Shown here one piece after another: positions 46,801 to 54,889 of a stretch of DNA of 64,000 bases (the first letter of the stretch is position 1; each line of letters begins with the position of its first letter). The DNA is from Natronococcus sp. A-GB1. Lineage in GTDB: Archaea; Halobacteriota; Halobacteria; Halobacteriales; Natrialbaceae. The stretch covers positions 62,001-126,000 of the forward strand of contig NZ_JARUKW010000011.1 in NCBI RefSeq assembly GCF_029688845.1, written 5' to 3'. The notes beneath the pieces were generated by a model that saw nothing but the letters and a program-made list of their open reading frames with translations, did no database searches and was not told the origin of the DNA. The translations under genes and the position numbers were made by a program.

Positions 46801-46952
46801 TCGTGTTCGGCCGCGAGGCTGTGCGTCTGATCGCCGGCGGCGACGACGAGCAACGCGGCGCCGACCAGCAGCGCCACCGTCAGCGCGATAACCAGCACCG
46901 CGAGTCGGTCCCGGCGCGACCAGCGACCGACGAGCACCCGAAGATACGTCAT
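43887..46952 (-). CDS. MacB/FtsX-type ABC permease with inserted Ig-like domains (1021 aa)
   Basis: The N-terminal helix (residues 17-40) and first extracellular domain are followed by an FtsX core of three helices (about 200-310) with the coupling loop RTIRVARATGAPPRRIR. A second N-terminal-like helix starts near 365, and a second FtsX core (about 850-985) has RRTLAIYRATGASPGRV. Between them, residues ~540-830 contain about three Ig/CARDB-like units (VRPGETVSVEATVWN; GASLSVPVRETTGDPVSNATV; PTATVDLENPWDRPLETEVELDG split). The usual MacB periplasmic domain is thus replaced or extended by adhesin-like modules. Predicted substrate: a lipoprotein, peptide or surface factor. Confidence 0.82.
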   Translation of the reverse strand: MTYLRVLVGRWSRRDRLAVLVIALTVALLVGAALLVVAAGDQTHSLAAEHEGNASIVGYDSVDRASQAADPDDVVLPTATAVGPEGDTDRIVGIPADAPALGLSTQPDGTVAPDANGETWRLEGSGETTTTEVEPANASDGVVPPTWLRTTPETLEEVGPTGALVVSPADGDGNEDREGAPVVGALEFFTQGADDVLGIVRTGVAAAGVIVAATLSSVVRMTIRDRARTIRVARATGAPPRRIRAALAARAGAIAAAGGVLGYAIGVVVTNAAVTAAIVVGLPTTLSVTVTPDLVRFVAAMLAAIILVGIATGYVTARAATTKPPALVGRDGHDRGSSTPSGRLRRIGGGVRDRLEPTVLAVRTILPATATLSTFAVIVLLVASLGTIGASLSTTGTTVADPDASHPAESRVSADYAETLAERGVPASPEILLFASHGEEPYLVRGVDYAAFESVSDARIVDGDPPADDEEAVVGVELADALGLEPGDELAVGGSTDPAVGIVTVAGTVETGGFADHQLLVSLPTARHLSGLESDEVNQIRTTATGASDAAQTAETAETESATVVDLEAPDHVRPGETVSVEATVWNPTAETAERELEATIGEAEQRRSVELGGYERRTVTFELSAPPAGEYELSVGDDETTVAVDDAPPLESLSLPESGPTGASLSVPVRETTGDPVSNATVEIGNRTAETGSDGVARIELPETPGTYDATVYAGERERNETIRVAHDADPEPTTSLSISPSSPSVHAQPTATVDLENPWDRPLETEVELDGAGTTDRTAVTLEPGETATRTATLSRQPPGEHTVTVGAGDRTLATAEYEVVGDDRVVSALAASGHHRSDGGVESAVEYAMGNLQVLLSALTGLAAVTVVGATSAVLARAIRARRRTLAIYRATGASPGRVLAVVLGDAARIGVVAAAAAVGIGIVALEALAATGQLTAFGISLEPRPTATVALGVFAGGLVLTLLAALVATLPLVWRSPASLLSEPSAGPTTTDRRARLDSERERKREREPEPAIDSSD

Positions 46953-47115
46953 TGAGGTTAGACAGTGCAGTTGTAGGGGAAGTGTCGCCGTAAATAAATG
47001 CCGGAGTCGCTCCGACCGGCGGCCGCGAACGGCAGCTCGTTTCTCTCGCCGGAGAAGTGCAGGATTTGATACAGTACCGCTATACCGGTGATCGTCGTAG
47101 TGGCTGCTCGGAGCT

Positions 47116-47424
47116 ATGCCCGCGAGTAATGGGGGTTCGGACGACGCGAACGAGTCGTCGGTACTCGAGCGACGCTACGGCGAGCGGACCGCGGCCAGCA
47201 TCGCGGTCATCGAAACGGTCGCCGCGGCCGAGGGAGTCGATCCGACGGCGATCGAGGACGAGTACGGCGCGACGCTGCTCGACAGCGTCGACCCGAAGGC
47301 GCTCGACACCCTCGTCGGCGACGGCGATGGCGGCGGGACCGTTGCGGTCGAGTTCGTCTTTCTCGACTACCGCATTCGCGTCGACGACGCCGGCCGAATC
47401 CGGATCTTCGACGACGGTCGGTGA
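47116..47424 (+). CDS. HalOD1 output-domain protein (102 aa)
   Basis: The sequence AVIETVAAAEGVDPTAIED...LLDSVDPKALDTLV...VEFVFLDYRIRVDDAGRIRI matches the haloarchaeal HalOD1 output domain. That domain occurs alone or at the end of two-component sensors. The start ATG at 47116 has GGAGC nearby. Its target is unknown; the neighbouring genes give no clear partner. Confidence 0.75.
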   Translation: MPASNGGSDDANESSVLERRYGERTAASIAVIETVAAAEGVDPTAIEDEYGATLLDSVDPKALDTLVGDGDGGGTVAVEFVFLDYRIRVDDAGRIRIFDDGR

Positions 47425-47509
47425 CGGGTCGGCTCGACCGACGGTCTCGGTTCCCGACCGGTCGCTCGAACGAGAGATTTACGGTCCCTGCGCTCGCTCA
47501 CTCGAGTAG

Positions 47510-47791
47510 ATGCCGACCCAGCGCCGGATGCGGTTCGTCCACGGACAGCTCGCCTGGATGCTCGCGACGATCGTCGCGCTGACGCTGCTGGGCAGTCTCT
47601 CCTACGAGCTGTTCTTCGTGCTCTCGCTGATCGGGCTGTTGATCGTCACCGAGCTGACCGCACCGGTCAACATCACGCCGGCCTGGCGACGGCGCCTGCT
47701 GTGGCTGATCGGGCTCGGCCTCGTCGGGTTCGCGATCATCGTCGTCCGGCGGATCCTCGAGATTCTGCCGCCGGAGGTGATGCCGTTTTGA
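47510..47791 (+). CDS. Small membrane protein of the MoxR/DUF58 locus (93 aa)
   Basis: Three hydrophobic segments (about 14-33, 34-49, 62-80) surround a short PVNITPAWRRR loop. It heads a plus-strand operon whose next gene starts inside its stop codon (TTG overlapping TGA). A TATA-like GATTTAC lies about 30 nt upstream. Function unknown, presumably a membrane partner of the DUF4350/MoxR proteins. Confidence 0.7.
   Translation: MPTQRRMRFVHGQLAWMLATIVALTLLGSLSYELFFVLSLIGLLIVTELTAPVNITPAWRRRLLWLIGLGLVGFAIIVVRRILEILPPEVMPF
47772..47779 (+). promoter_or_regulatory. Shine-Dalgarno site setting a TTG start
   Basis: GGAGGTGA, a full anti-16S match, lies 8 nt before the TTG at 47788. It supports that unusual start codon for the DUF4350 gene. 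Confidence 0.6.
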
Positions 47792-48882
47792 ACCCCCGTG
47801 AGTACGTTACCGACGGCGACGGGATCGACTGGCCCGCCGCGTTGCTGGTCGCCCTCGGCGCCGTCGTTATCGTCGGCCTGTTCGTCGCTGCGACCACCTC
47901 CTCGGCCGCGTTCGGCCCGTACAACCCCGCGTGGGACGGGACCGACGACTTCCGGGAGGTGATCCAGACCGACGACGACGTCGAGGGCGAGCTGATCCGG
48001 GAGACCGACCGCTACGAGGAGGTCCCCGCCGAGGAGACGACGGCGATCGTCGTCGCGCCCGACGAGCCCTACGGCGCGGCCGACGCCGCCCGCGTCCAGG
48101 AGTTCGTCGGTAACGGCGGCACCCTGGTCGTTCTCGAGAACTACGGCACCGACGCGAACGACCTGCTCGACGCCGTCGGCGCCGACGCCCGCACGAACGG
48201 GAGCGTCCTGCTCGACGAACAGAGCCACGATCAGGGGCCGGCGATGCCGATCGCCACCGTGACCGCCAACCACGAGCGAACTGCCGGCGTCGACCAGCTC
48301 ACGCTCAACCACGCGACGGCCGTCGATCCGAACGGCGCGACGGCCCTGATCGGAACCAGCGACTACGCCCACCTCGCCGACTCGCCGGGGGCGGAGCTCG
48401 AGGACGACACCGCGTTCGACGCCTACCCCGTCGCGACCGTCGAGGACGTCGGGGGTGGCGAGGTCGTCGTCGTCGGCGACCCGAGCATCACGATCAACGC
48501 GATGTACGGCGAACCCGACAACGCGGCGTTCCTCCAGCGCCAGTACGCCGACGACGATCGCGTCCTGCTCGATCTGAGCCACGGCGAGGAGCTGCCGCCG
48601 CTGGCGAGCATTACGCTGACCCTGCGGGAGCTGCCGGCGCTACAGTCGCTGGTCGGACTGTTCGCCGTCGTCGCCGTCATCGGCGCCTCGAACCGAACCT
48701 TCCGAAACGGCGTCGGGACCGTCCGCGATCGGCTCAGCTCCGGCGACGAACCTGGATCGGCCCTGTCGGACGCCGAACGGGCCGAACTGCTCCGGGAGCG
48801 CCATCCCGACTGGGACGACGAGCAGGTCGAAGAAACGATAACAGCGCTTAACCGTTCCCGCTCGAAACACGGGGATCGATGA
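47788..48882 (+). CDS. DUF4350-domain membrane protein
   Basis: The product has 364 residues from the TTG at 47788. One N-terminal helix (15-36) is followed by an extracytoplasmic glutamine-amidotransferase-like/ThuA-like domain, as in DUF4350: TTAIVVAPDEPYGAADAARVQEFVGNGGTLVVLENYG split. A second helix (about 295-315) and a short cytoplasmic tail follow. DUF4350 proteins are regularly encoded with MoxR and DUF58 genes and are thought to assist export or assembly of surface components. Its stop overlaps the moxR start (ATGA). Confidence 0.8.
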   Translation: MNPREYVTDGDGIDWPAALLVALGAVVIVGLFVAATTSSAAFGPYNPAWDGTDDFREVIQTDDDVEGELIRETDRYEEVPAEETTAIVVAPDEPYGAADAARVQEFVGNGGTLVVLENYGTDANDLLDAVGADARTNGSVLLDEQSHDQGPAMPIATVTANHERTAGVDQLTLNHATAVDPNGATALIGTSDYAHLADSPGAELEDDTAFDAYPVATVEDVGGGEVVVVGDPSITINAMYGEPDNAAFLQRQYADDDRVLLDLSHGEELPPLASITLTLRELPALQSLVGLFAVVAVIGASNRTFRNGVGTVRDRLSSGDEPGSALSDAERAELLRERHPDWDDEQVEETITALNRSRSKHGDR

Positions 48883-49883
48883 GCGAGACGGACCGGAACT
48901 GGCCCTTCGCGGACGATCCACAGACGGTGTACGAGAAGATCAGGACCGAAACCGGGCGGGTCCTGGTCGGCAACGAGGAGGCGATCGAACACCTGACGAT
49001 CGCGCTGCTGACGCGGGGCCACCTCCTGCTCGAGGGCGTCCCCGGCGTTGCCAAGACGACGATTGCGAACCTGCTGGCGCGGGCGACCGGGCTCGACTAC
49101 CAGCGCATCCAGATGACTCCCGACATCCTCCCGGCCGACATCACCGGCACCCAGATCTACCGGGAGCCGACCGGCCAGTTCGAGCTCCAGCGGGGGCCGG
49201 TCTTCTCGAACCTCGTCGTCGCCGACGAGATCAACCGCGCGACGCCGAAGACCCAGTCGGCGCTGCTCGAGGCGATGCAGGAACGAACCGTCACGATCGA
49301 GGGCCAGACGCTGGCCCTACCGGAGCCGTTCATGGTCGTCGCGACCCAGAACCCGATCGAGATGGAGGGCGTCTTCGAGCTGCCGGAGGCCCAGCGGGAC
49401 CGATTCATGTTCAAGCTCACGGTCGGGCTGCCGGACCGCGAGGAGGAGACGGAGCTGCTTCGGCGGTTCGACGAGGAGCCAGAACTGAGCCCGTCGACGA
49501 TCGACCAGGCGGTCCAGACCGAGGACATCCGCGGCGCCCGAAAGGCCGTCACCGAGGTCCACGTCGCCGACCCGGTCACGGAGTACGTCCTCGACCTCGT
49601 CGCGGCGAGCCGGGACCACCCCGACGTCAACTACGGCGTCTCCCCGCGGGCGTCGCTCGCCTTCCTCGAGGGGATCAAGGCCCGGGCGGCGATCCGCGGC
49701 CGCGAGTACGCGACACCCGCGGACGTCAAGGCTCTCACGGAGCCCGTCCTGGTCCACCGCCTCGTCCTGGACACGGAGGCGGAGCTGAGCGACGTCAACC
49801 CCGAAGACGTCGTCGAAGAGATCCTCGACACCGTCACGGTCCCGGACACCGACGATCTTGGCGGGAAACCGACGCCGAGCTAG
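48879..49883 (+). CDS. moxR: MoxR-family AAA ATPase
   Basis: This 334-residue ATPase has Walker A GVPGVAKTT (53-61), Walker B NLVVADEINRA (111-121), sensor-1 ATQNP and an arginine finger in LPEAQRDRF. MoxR ATPases act as chaperones that insert cofactors or activate partner proteins containing vWA domains; here the DUF58 protein 3.4 kb downstream is the likely partner. It is the last gene of the plus-strand operon and is followed by a hairpin with T5. Confidence 0.92.
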   Translation: MSETDRNWPFADDPQTVYEKIRTETGRVLVGNEEAIEHLTIALLTRGHLLLEGVPGVAKTTIANLLARATGLDYQRIQMTPDILPADITGTQIYREPTGQFELQRGPVFSNLVVADEINRATPKTQSALLEAMQERTVTIEGQTLALPEPFMVVATQNPIEMEGVFELPEAQRDRFMFKLTVGLPDREEETELLRRFDEEPELSPSTIDQAVQTEDIRGARKAVTEVHVADPVTEYVLDLVAASRDHPDVNYGVSPRASLAFLEGIKARAAIRGREYATPADVKALTEPVLVHRLVLDTEAELSDVNPEDVVEEILDTVTVPDTDDLGGKPTPS

Positions 49884-49894
49884 CGGTCCGTTTT

Positions 49895-49921
49895 CGCGGG
49901 CGATCCGCGGTCCCGATTTTT
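49895..49921 (+). terminator. Terminator-like hairpin after moxR
   Basis: CGCGG (49895-49899) and CCGCG (49905-49909) form a 5-bp stem, followed after seven bases by TTTTT (49917-49921), 12 nt after the moxR stop. Confidence 0.45.
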
Positions 49922-50045
49922 CGACCGACTCGAGGACGGTTCGCTGCCGCTCCGGAGCCTACTTCTCGGGCACGGCTTCGTCGTCTAGACCCCTCCGCGA
50001 AACTCCCCTTACACACGGGCAATCTACAGGCGGAACAGGCCGAGT

Positions 50046-50122
50046 GCCTCGGGGTCGTACGGAAATCTTCGATTTCCGTGATGACGAGAATCGGAGATTC
50101 TCGAACCACTTGACCCCGAGGC
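50046..50122. repeat. Three-way-junction palindrome with triplet-loop arms
   Basis: The outer stem GCCTCGGGGTC (50046-50056) pairs perfectly with GACCCCGAGGC (50112-50122). Inside are two perfect hairpins with three-base loops: a 9-bp arm (50059-50079, loop TTC) and an 8-bp arm (50085-50103, loop GGA). It sits between the convergent moxR and DMT genes, 4 bp past the DMT stop. The architecture matches the left side of the TnpB element at 7060-7151. Confidence 0.7.
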
Positions 50123-50125
50123 GGT

Positions 50126-50551
50126 TCACTGGGAAACCAAGACGACCCCGATAATTGCGAACGTTATCCCAGCAAATCTCACTATCGTAATCTCGTCTCC
50201 GAGGATGGCCATCCCGATGAGTGCTGCGACGACGAAGTACATCGCACCGAGCGTAGAGACGACCGTCGTCGACCCGCCGGAGAGACCGACGTACATCGAA
50301 ATCAGGCCGATTCCGGTGAACAATCCGGCCACGCCGGCGAGCAGCCCTCCCTTCGCAGTAATGGCGAGCGATGCGTCCGAAACGAGAACGTATCCGAGCG
50401 CGAGGGGTCCCGCAACGAGATAGGAGATCGCGGCGGCCGTCCTCGGGTCGATAGACTCCGACGCAGCGTTGCCCAGGACGACCCAGATCCCCCACGTTAC
50501 CATCGTAATCGAACCGAAGAATACGGCCGAATCTATCTCAGGAAGCCCCAT
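50126..50551 (-). CDS. Single-EamA DMT-type membrane protein (141 aa)
   Basis: Five hydrophobic helices form one EamA repeat: MVTWGIWVVLGNAA, AISYLVAGPLALGYVL, GLLAGVAGLFTGIGLISMYVGL, VVSTLGAMYFVVAALIGMA and FAGITFAIIGVVLV, with the signature region ending in a LGDE turn. Half-size DMT proteins work as dimers. It is divergent from the bat-type regulator. Lower G+C than the flanking locus suggests transfer with it. Confidence 0.75.
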   Translation of the reverse strand: MGLPEIDSAVFFGSITMVTWGIWVVLGNAASESIDPRTAAAISYLVAGPLALGYVLVSDASLAITAKGGLLAGVAGLFTGIGLISMYVGLSGGSTTVVSTLGAMYFVVAALIGMAILGDEITIVRFAGITFAIIGVVLVSQ

Positions 50552-51064
50552 TATGACGACTCAGCGTAACGACTGAACAGTGTCGCCCAGAGACGCTCGA
50601 AGTGACTGGCGTAGAACGGTGGGGTATCCCCGGCGGGGAGGTAGAAGCTCGGTTCAGTGTCGCCGCCTCGGTCGTCGGCATGATGTCTCTGTCCCATACG
50701 TACTCCGTACCACCTATACCCGGATCGGTCTCTCTCTTAATCGAATAATCCATTTATATCGGGTCCAAAAGATTTCGTACACTCCTGACTGCTTTCGACG
50801 GTTGCTCGGTGGCTGTAGTGAGGCCGACCGGCGCACGCAAAACGGGGACGTATCGCCCGACAGCTCCACGAAAGACGTTCGACACGCGTTCGTCCGCGTC
50901 TCGAGTAGTGTTCCCGACTCCTCCGGACCCCTGCTTGTACCGTTCCTACCAGCCTCCGTTCCACTGAGTGCAAACGTCGCATGCGACAAACCCGTTCTGA
51001 GCGGGACGACTGGCTTCACCAGATATACATGCTCATATATTATAGACGCCTATTCCGTAGAACA
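50552..51064. other. Lower-GC intergenic region between DMT gene and bat regulator
   Basis: These 513 bp contain TATA-like sequences (50745-50758, 51034-51045) and a 19-nt sequence shared with 37444-37462. No convincing gene is seen. The start of the regulator transcript is fixed by the TATA box at 51034-51045. Confidence 0.4.
51034..51045 (+). promoter_or_regulatory. TATA box of the bat-type regulator
   Basis: CATATATTATAG lies 20-31 nt before the GTG at 51065 and predicts a leaderless transcript starting there. This supports the GTG over the longer open frame from 50981. Confidence 0.5.
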
Positions 51065-51730
51065 GTGACTGACATCAAAGCGGTTGTCCGAATCGAGCAT
51101 CCCGACATCGTGCTCACGAAGACAGTCACTCACGACCAGAGCGCGAACGTCAAGTCTGTGTTAGAGGCAGGAACCGACCCTACGTCGGGGAAGTTCTTCT
51201 ACCGCATCCGGTCGTCCGATTTTCACCGGTTCGAGGACGGATTGCGGAGCGATCACACCATCGGCGAGTTCGAACGAGTGATCGAGACCAGAGACGAGAA
51301 GGCGATCTACAGCTTCGAGTATACCGACGAAGCGAAGATCATCTCGCCGATCATTTCGACCGCGAACGGCGTCATACTCGATATGAAGAACGACGGCAAC
51401 GGATGGATTCTAACGGTATGGGTGCCCGAACGGACGAACCTGGCTCCGTTGTGGGAGTACGCGGATCGGAATGACATCGAGATCGAGTTACTGCGCGTAA
51501 ACGAGTACGCCAGTTTGGGGAGTACGGATGCAGGGTTGACCGATAGCCAGCGGGAGGCACTCCTCGTCGCACTCGAGAGAGGATACTTCGAAGATCCACG
51601 GAGCGCAACTCTCAGCGAAGTCGCCGCTGATCTCGAGATCTCTCAACCCGCAGCCAGCGGTCTCCTTCGACGTGCGACCAAACGACTCATCGTCTCTTCC
51701 CTGTTAGACGACGGTGAAAACTCGAATTGA
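51065..51730 (+). CDS. Bacterio-opsin-activator (bat)-type HTH regulator
   Basis: The 221-residue product starts TDIKAVVRIEHPDIVLTKTVTHDQ, the usual opening of this haloarchaeal family. The sensor half (1-155) has mixed alpha/beta composition. The C-terminal HTH (about 160-215) reads LTDSQREALLVALERGYFEDPRSATLSEVAADLEISQPAASGLLRRATKRL, with the recognition helix SQPAASGLLRR. Such regulators control carotenoid, energy or stress genes. It is divergent from the DMT gene, its likely target. Confidence 0.85.
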   Translation: MTDIKAVVRIEHPDIVLTKTVTHDQSANVKSVLEAGTDPTSGKFFYRIRSSDFHRFEDGLRSDHTIGEFERVIETRDEKAIYSFEYTDEAKIISPIISTANGVILDMKNDGNGWILTVWVPERTNLAPLWEYADRNDIEIELLRVNEYASLGSTDAGLTDSQREALLVALERGYFEDPRSATLSEVAADLEISQPAASGLLRRATKRLIVSSLLDDGENSN

Positions 51731-51811
51731 GCAGCGGCTACTCGGTGCAGTGTCGGAGAGATCACCCGGAAGCCACGATCTGTCTTCGCCAGCGTCTCGA
51801 CGTACTCGCGT

Positions 51812-52828
51812 TCACGGCTCGGAGCGAGAGGCCAGAGGCCTACTGCCAACCACACGGACAGCAGCCGTCCTACTCGCCGTCGTCGAACTCGAGGCCTCGC
51901 CGGGCTCCTCGTCGCTCGGCCCGCCCTCGTCCGTCCCGTCCTCCTCGGCGGCGTCCGGCTCGAACCGACACGTGACGAGCCAGTCGGCGCGGTCGTCGCC
52001 GGCGTCGACCTCGAGCGTGACCGGGCGGTCGAGTCCGACCGCCAGTCCGACGGCGAGAAACGAGGCGATCGGGTGATCGAACCGATCGACGGCGCCGAAG
52101 GCGCTGTCCGTGATGCCGACGGTGATCCGTCCCGCGGCCGCGTCGACGTCCGGATCGGCGCCGTCCGCGAGTTCGAACCCCTCGACGAGGCCGTCTGCGA
52201 GCTGTACCGCGAGCGGCTCGGGTCGGGTCGCGAGTTCGCCCGACAGCGTCCGCTGGAACTCGTCGAACAGCGTCGCTCCGGTCGGCGCCACGAGCAGCCC
52301 CCGCTGATCGCGTTCGACGATCACCGGCCCGTCGGCGTCCGTCGGCGGCTCGACCCCGGCACTGGCGGGAACGTAGAGCCGAGCGGTGTCGGCTCGCTCG
52401 TCGGGGACGTACACCCGGTCTTCGCGCAGGCCGAGCTCGGCCGCGAGCGAGTCACCGTTGGCCGCCCAGGCGGCGTAGACGCGCTCGCCGACCTCGGCGG
52501 CGACGAACTGGCCGGGCGTCAGGTAGTACGTGAGCAGGCCGCCGAACAGCCCCGTCGCCCCCAGCGCGAGGAGAATCTCGCGGCTCTCGGGAAAGATCAC
52601 CCCGCCCGCGACCGCACAGAGGCCGATCGCGACGAGCCCGAGGGCTGTCCGTCGGTACTTCGAGCGACGCGCACGGGCGTTCTGGGCCCGGAGCCGTCGG
52701 TTCTCCTCGGCGAGCAGGTCCGCTCGAGCCTCGGCTTGCTCGAGTCGGTCGGCCGTCTCGGCCGCCGTCCCCTCGGGGGCAGTCTCCGTCTCGGTTCTAT
52801 CGCGTGATTCGAAGTCGTGTGTACTCAT
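51812..52828 (-). CDS. Membrane-associated hypothetical protein of the DUF58 locus (338 aa)
   Basis: The ATG at 52828 (MSTHDFESRD) overlaps the stop of the upstream membrane-protein gene. A coiled coil (about 25-60, DRLEQAEARADLLAEENRRLRAQNARARR) is followed by two membrane helices (65-105) and a soluble acidic domain (110-300) with no recognised family. The protein probably sits in the membrane with the DUF58 and DUF4129 proteins. It is the last gene of a minus-strand operon of three. Confidence 0.72.
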   Translation of the reverse strand: MSTHDFESRDRTETETAPEGTAAETADRLEQAEARADLLAEENRRLRAQNARARRSKYRRTALGLVAIGLCAVAGGVIFPESREILLALGATGLFGGLLTYYLTPGQFVAAEVGERVYAAWAANGDSLAAELGLREDRVYVPDERADTARLYVPASAGVEPPTDADGPVIVERDQRGLLVAPTGATLFDEFQRTLSGELATRPEPLAVQLADGLVEGFELADGADPDVDAAAGRITVGITDSAFGAVDRFDHPIASFLAVGLAVGLDRPVTLEVDAGDDRADWLVTCRFEPDAAEEDGTDEGGPSDEEPGEASSSTTASRTAAVRVVGSRPLASRSEP

Positions 52829-53337
52829 TCGTCGATAGTGGAGGATGGTTCGTCGTCGACGAGGCCGAGCGCGACCAGCCCGTACCGGTACGCGCCGTAG
52901 CTCGCGAGCGCGACCGCTCCGGCGGTGACCCCGGCTGCCTGCCATAGCGACAGCGAGACGACCGCGAGCCAGCTCACGGCGCCCAGTCCGGCGACGGCCA
53001 GCAGCGTTCCGGCGGCGGTTCGAAGCGGCGCTCGGCTCCGCAGGACGGGGACGACGAGCAGCGTGACCAGCCCGGCCTCGACGATGACGAAAGAGATCGG
53101 ATCGATCCCGTCCGGAAACAGCGCCAGCAACAGCACGTGGCCGACGGCGACGGCGTACGGCGTTCCGAACCCGTACCACAGCAGGGCCGTCGCGACCCCG
53201 GCGACGACGCCGGGCGGACCGGCCGCCGCGCCGAAGGTAGCGACGAGCGCGACCGCGCCGAGGGCGGTCGACCACGGCGAGGGTCGCTCCGTGAGGAACG
53301 TCGACTCGACGTAACTCCCGGTCGGGTAGTCGCTCAT
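52825..53337 (-). CDS. Membrane protein of the DUF58 locus (170 aa)
   Basis: Five hydrophobic helices separated by short loops start after a polar N-terminus (MSDYPTGSYVESTFLTERPSPW). The start overlaps the DUF58 stop by 4 nt and its stop overlaps the next start by 4 nt, so translation of the three genes is coupled. No family is recognised. A membrane partner of the DUF58 protein is the natural guess. Confidence 0.72.
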   Translation of the reverse strand: MSDYPTGSYVESTFLTERPSPWSTALGAVALVATFGAAAGPPGVVAGVATALLWYGFGTPYAVAVGHVLLLALFPDGIDPISFVIVEAGLVTLLVVPVLRSRAPLRTAAGTLLAVAGLGAVSWLAVVSLSLWQAAGVTAGAVALASYGAYRYGLVALGLVDDEPSSTIDE

Positions 53338-54797
53338 CGGATCGCACCCCGCGATCGTGAGCGCGTCGTCTCGAGGACCGCCGACAGCCGCTCCTGCGGG
53401 GCGACCTCGAACGCCGTAACCGCGTCCATTCGGTCGAGGTCGCGTCGCAGCTCCTCGAACTCGAGGTAGCTGTCAGCGACCCGGTCGGGGTCGCCGACGC
53501 CGTCGGGCGCGAACAGCACCGTCGGGGTCAGCAACAGCAGGACCTCGCTCCCGCGGGCGCGGGCGAACCGGACCGTCTCGTACAGCGTCTCCGGGTCCGA
53601 GTCGTCCGTACAGATAACCGTCCACTGGCGGCTGTCCTGGCCGCCGAGTGCCGTTCGGACCGCGCCCAGCAGCGGCTCGGAATCGAACCGAACGTCGTAC
53701 CGAGTCCGAGCCGCGTAGTACGGCTCGAGCGTTCGCGCGAACGCGTCCCTCGAGCCCTCGAGGGCCGACAGGGCCGCCCGAGGACGGGTCGGCGACGGTG
53801 CCGGCCCCGGAATCGAGTGGCTGTGTCCGGTCGTCTCCGGAGGGGTTCCGTCACCGTCCGTTCCGGTCGGCTCGAGATCGAGCAGCCGTCGCCGGATCGT
53901 CAGGTACGCCGCCGGCCCCGTCGTGGGAGAGATTCGGGTCGTGATCCCCTCGTTCCCGACAGCGATCAGCCCGAGCGGGTCGTCGAGTTCGCGGGCGTTC
54001 GCGGCGACCGCGAGCGCGACCTCCCGGAGGTAGGCGAGCTTCGACTCCCCCGGCGGGCCCGCTGCGAGCCCACCGCGGTGGTCGACGATCAGCATCGTCG
54101 GGCGGTGGGTTTCGGTCTCGTACTCGCGGACGTGAAGCGTGTTGAGTCGCGCGGTCGCCTTCCAGTCGATCTCGTCGGCCGAGTCGCCCGGCACGTACTC
54201 GCGCAGCTCGGCCGGCTCGAGGCCGGGACCGCGCTGGCCGGCCTCGTGTTCGCCCTGGGCGATCGACACCTCGTCGCCGCCGCGGCCGACGTGGACGCTG
54301 TGGGGGCCTCGGGGTTCGACCGTCACCGATGGCCGCGACTCAGCGGGCATCGTCGCCGTGAACAGCCCGTCGCTCGCAGTCACCGAGACTGGGTCGAACC
54401 GGTGGCGACCCGCGACGGGCCAGGAGACCGTGGTGGTTTCGCGGGTCGTCGCCGTCCCGGGCTCGAGCACCGTCGACAGCGGCGCCGCAGCGCTCGCGCC
54501 CATCGGTACGCCGCCCTCGAACGACAGCAGCAGGCGGGCGGGCGCGTCGAGCGTCGCCTCGAGGGTGACCGGGATCTCCGCGCTCGCCCGGACGGTGTTT
54601 GCGGCCGGCAGCTGGCGAACCGTCAGCGAGTCGACCGTATCGGCAACGCCGCGAACGAACAGGAGCTGCCGAACGAGGATCCACGCGCCGAGTAGCACCG
54701 TCGCCGCGAGCAACAGCGGCCGGGCGAAGACGGCGGCGAGGACGGCGAGCGCTCCCGCGATCGCTCCCACCGCCCAGATCTGGCGCGTCGGTCGCAT
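53334..54797 (-). CDS. DUF58-domain (vWA-like) membrane protein
   Basis: This 487-residue protein has two N-terminal helices (8-45), a beta-rich extracytoplasmic segment (55-185), and then the DUF58 signature LREYVPGDSADEIDWKATARLNTLHVREYE (about 210-240). A vWA-like fold with MLIVDHRGG as the MIDAS-like strand follows. DUF58 proteins are the usual clients of MoxR ATPases and are encoded beside DUF4129/transglutaminase proteins. First gene of the minus-strand operon, divergent from the DUF4129 gene. Confidence 0.85.
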   Translation of the reverse strand: MRPTRQIWAVGAIAGALAVLAAVFARPLLLAATVLLGAWILVRQLLFVRGVADTVDSLTVRQLPAANTVRASAEIPVTLEATLDAPARLLLSFEGGVPMGASAAAPLSTVLEPGTATTRETTTVSWPVAGRHRFDPVSVTASDGLFTATMPAESRPSVTVEPRGPHSVHVGRGGDEVSIAQGEHEAGQRGPGLEPAELREYVPGDSADEIDWKATARLNTLHVREYETETHRPTMLIVDHRGGLAAGPPGESKLAYLREVALAVAANARELDDPLGLIAVGNEGITTRISPTTGPAAYLTIRRRLLDLEPTGTDGDGTPPETTGHSHSIPGPAPSPTRPRAALSALEGSRDAFARTLEPYYAARTRYDVRFDSEPLLGAVRTALGGQDSRQWTVICTDDSDPETLYETVRFARARGSEVLLLLTPTVLFAPDGVGDPDRVADSYLEFEELRRDLDRMDAVTAFEVAPQERLSAVLETTRSRSRGAIR

Positions 54798-54889
54798 ACT
54801 CCAGTGGTTTTTCGGTGACGTGTTGAACCTACTGGTTGTCCGTCGGGGCGAGCAGACAGGCTTTTGTTCGCCGGCGTGAATTACCGATC

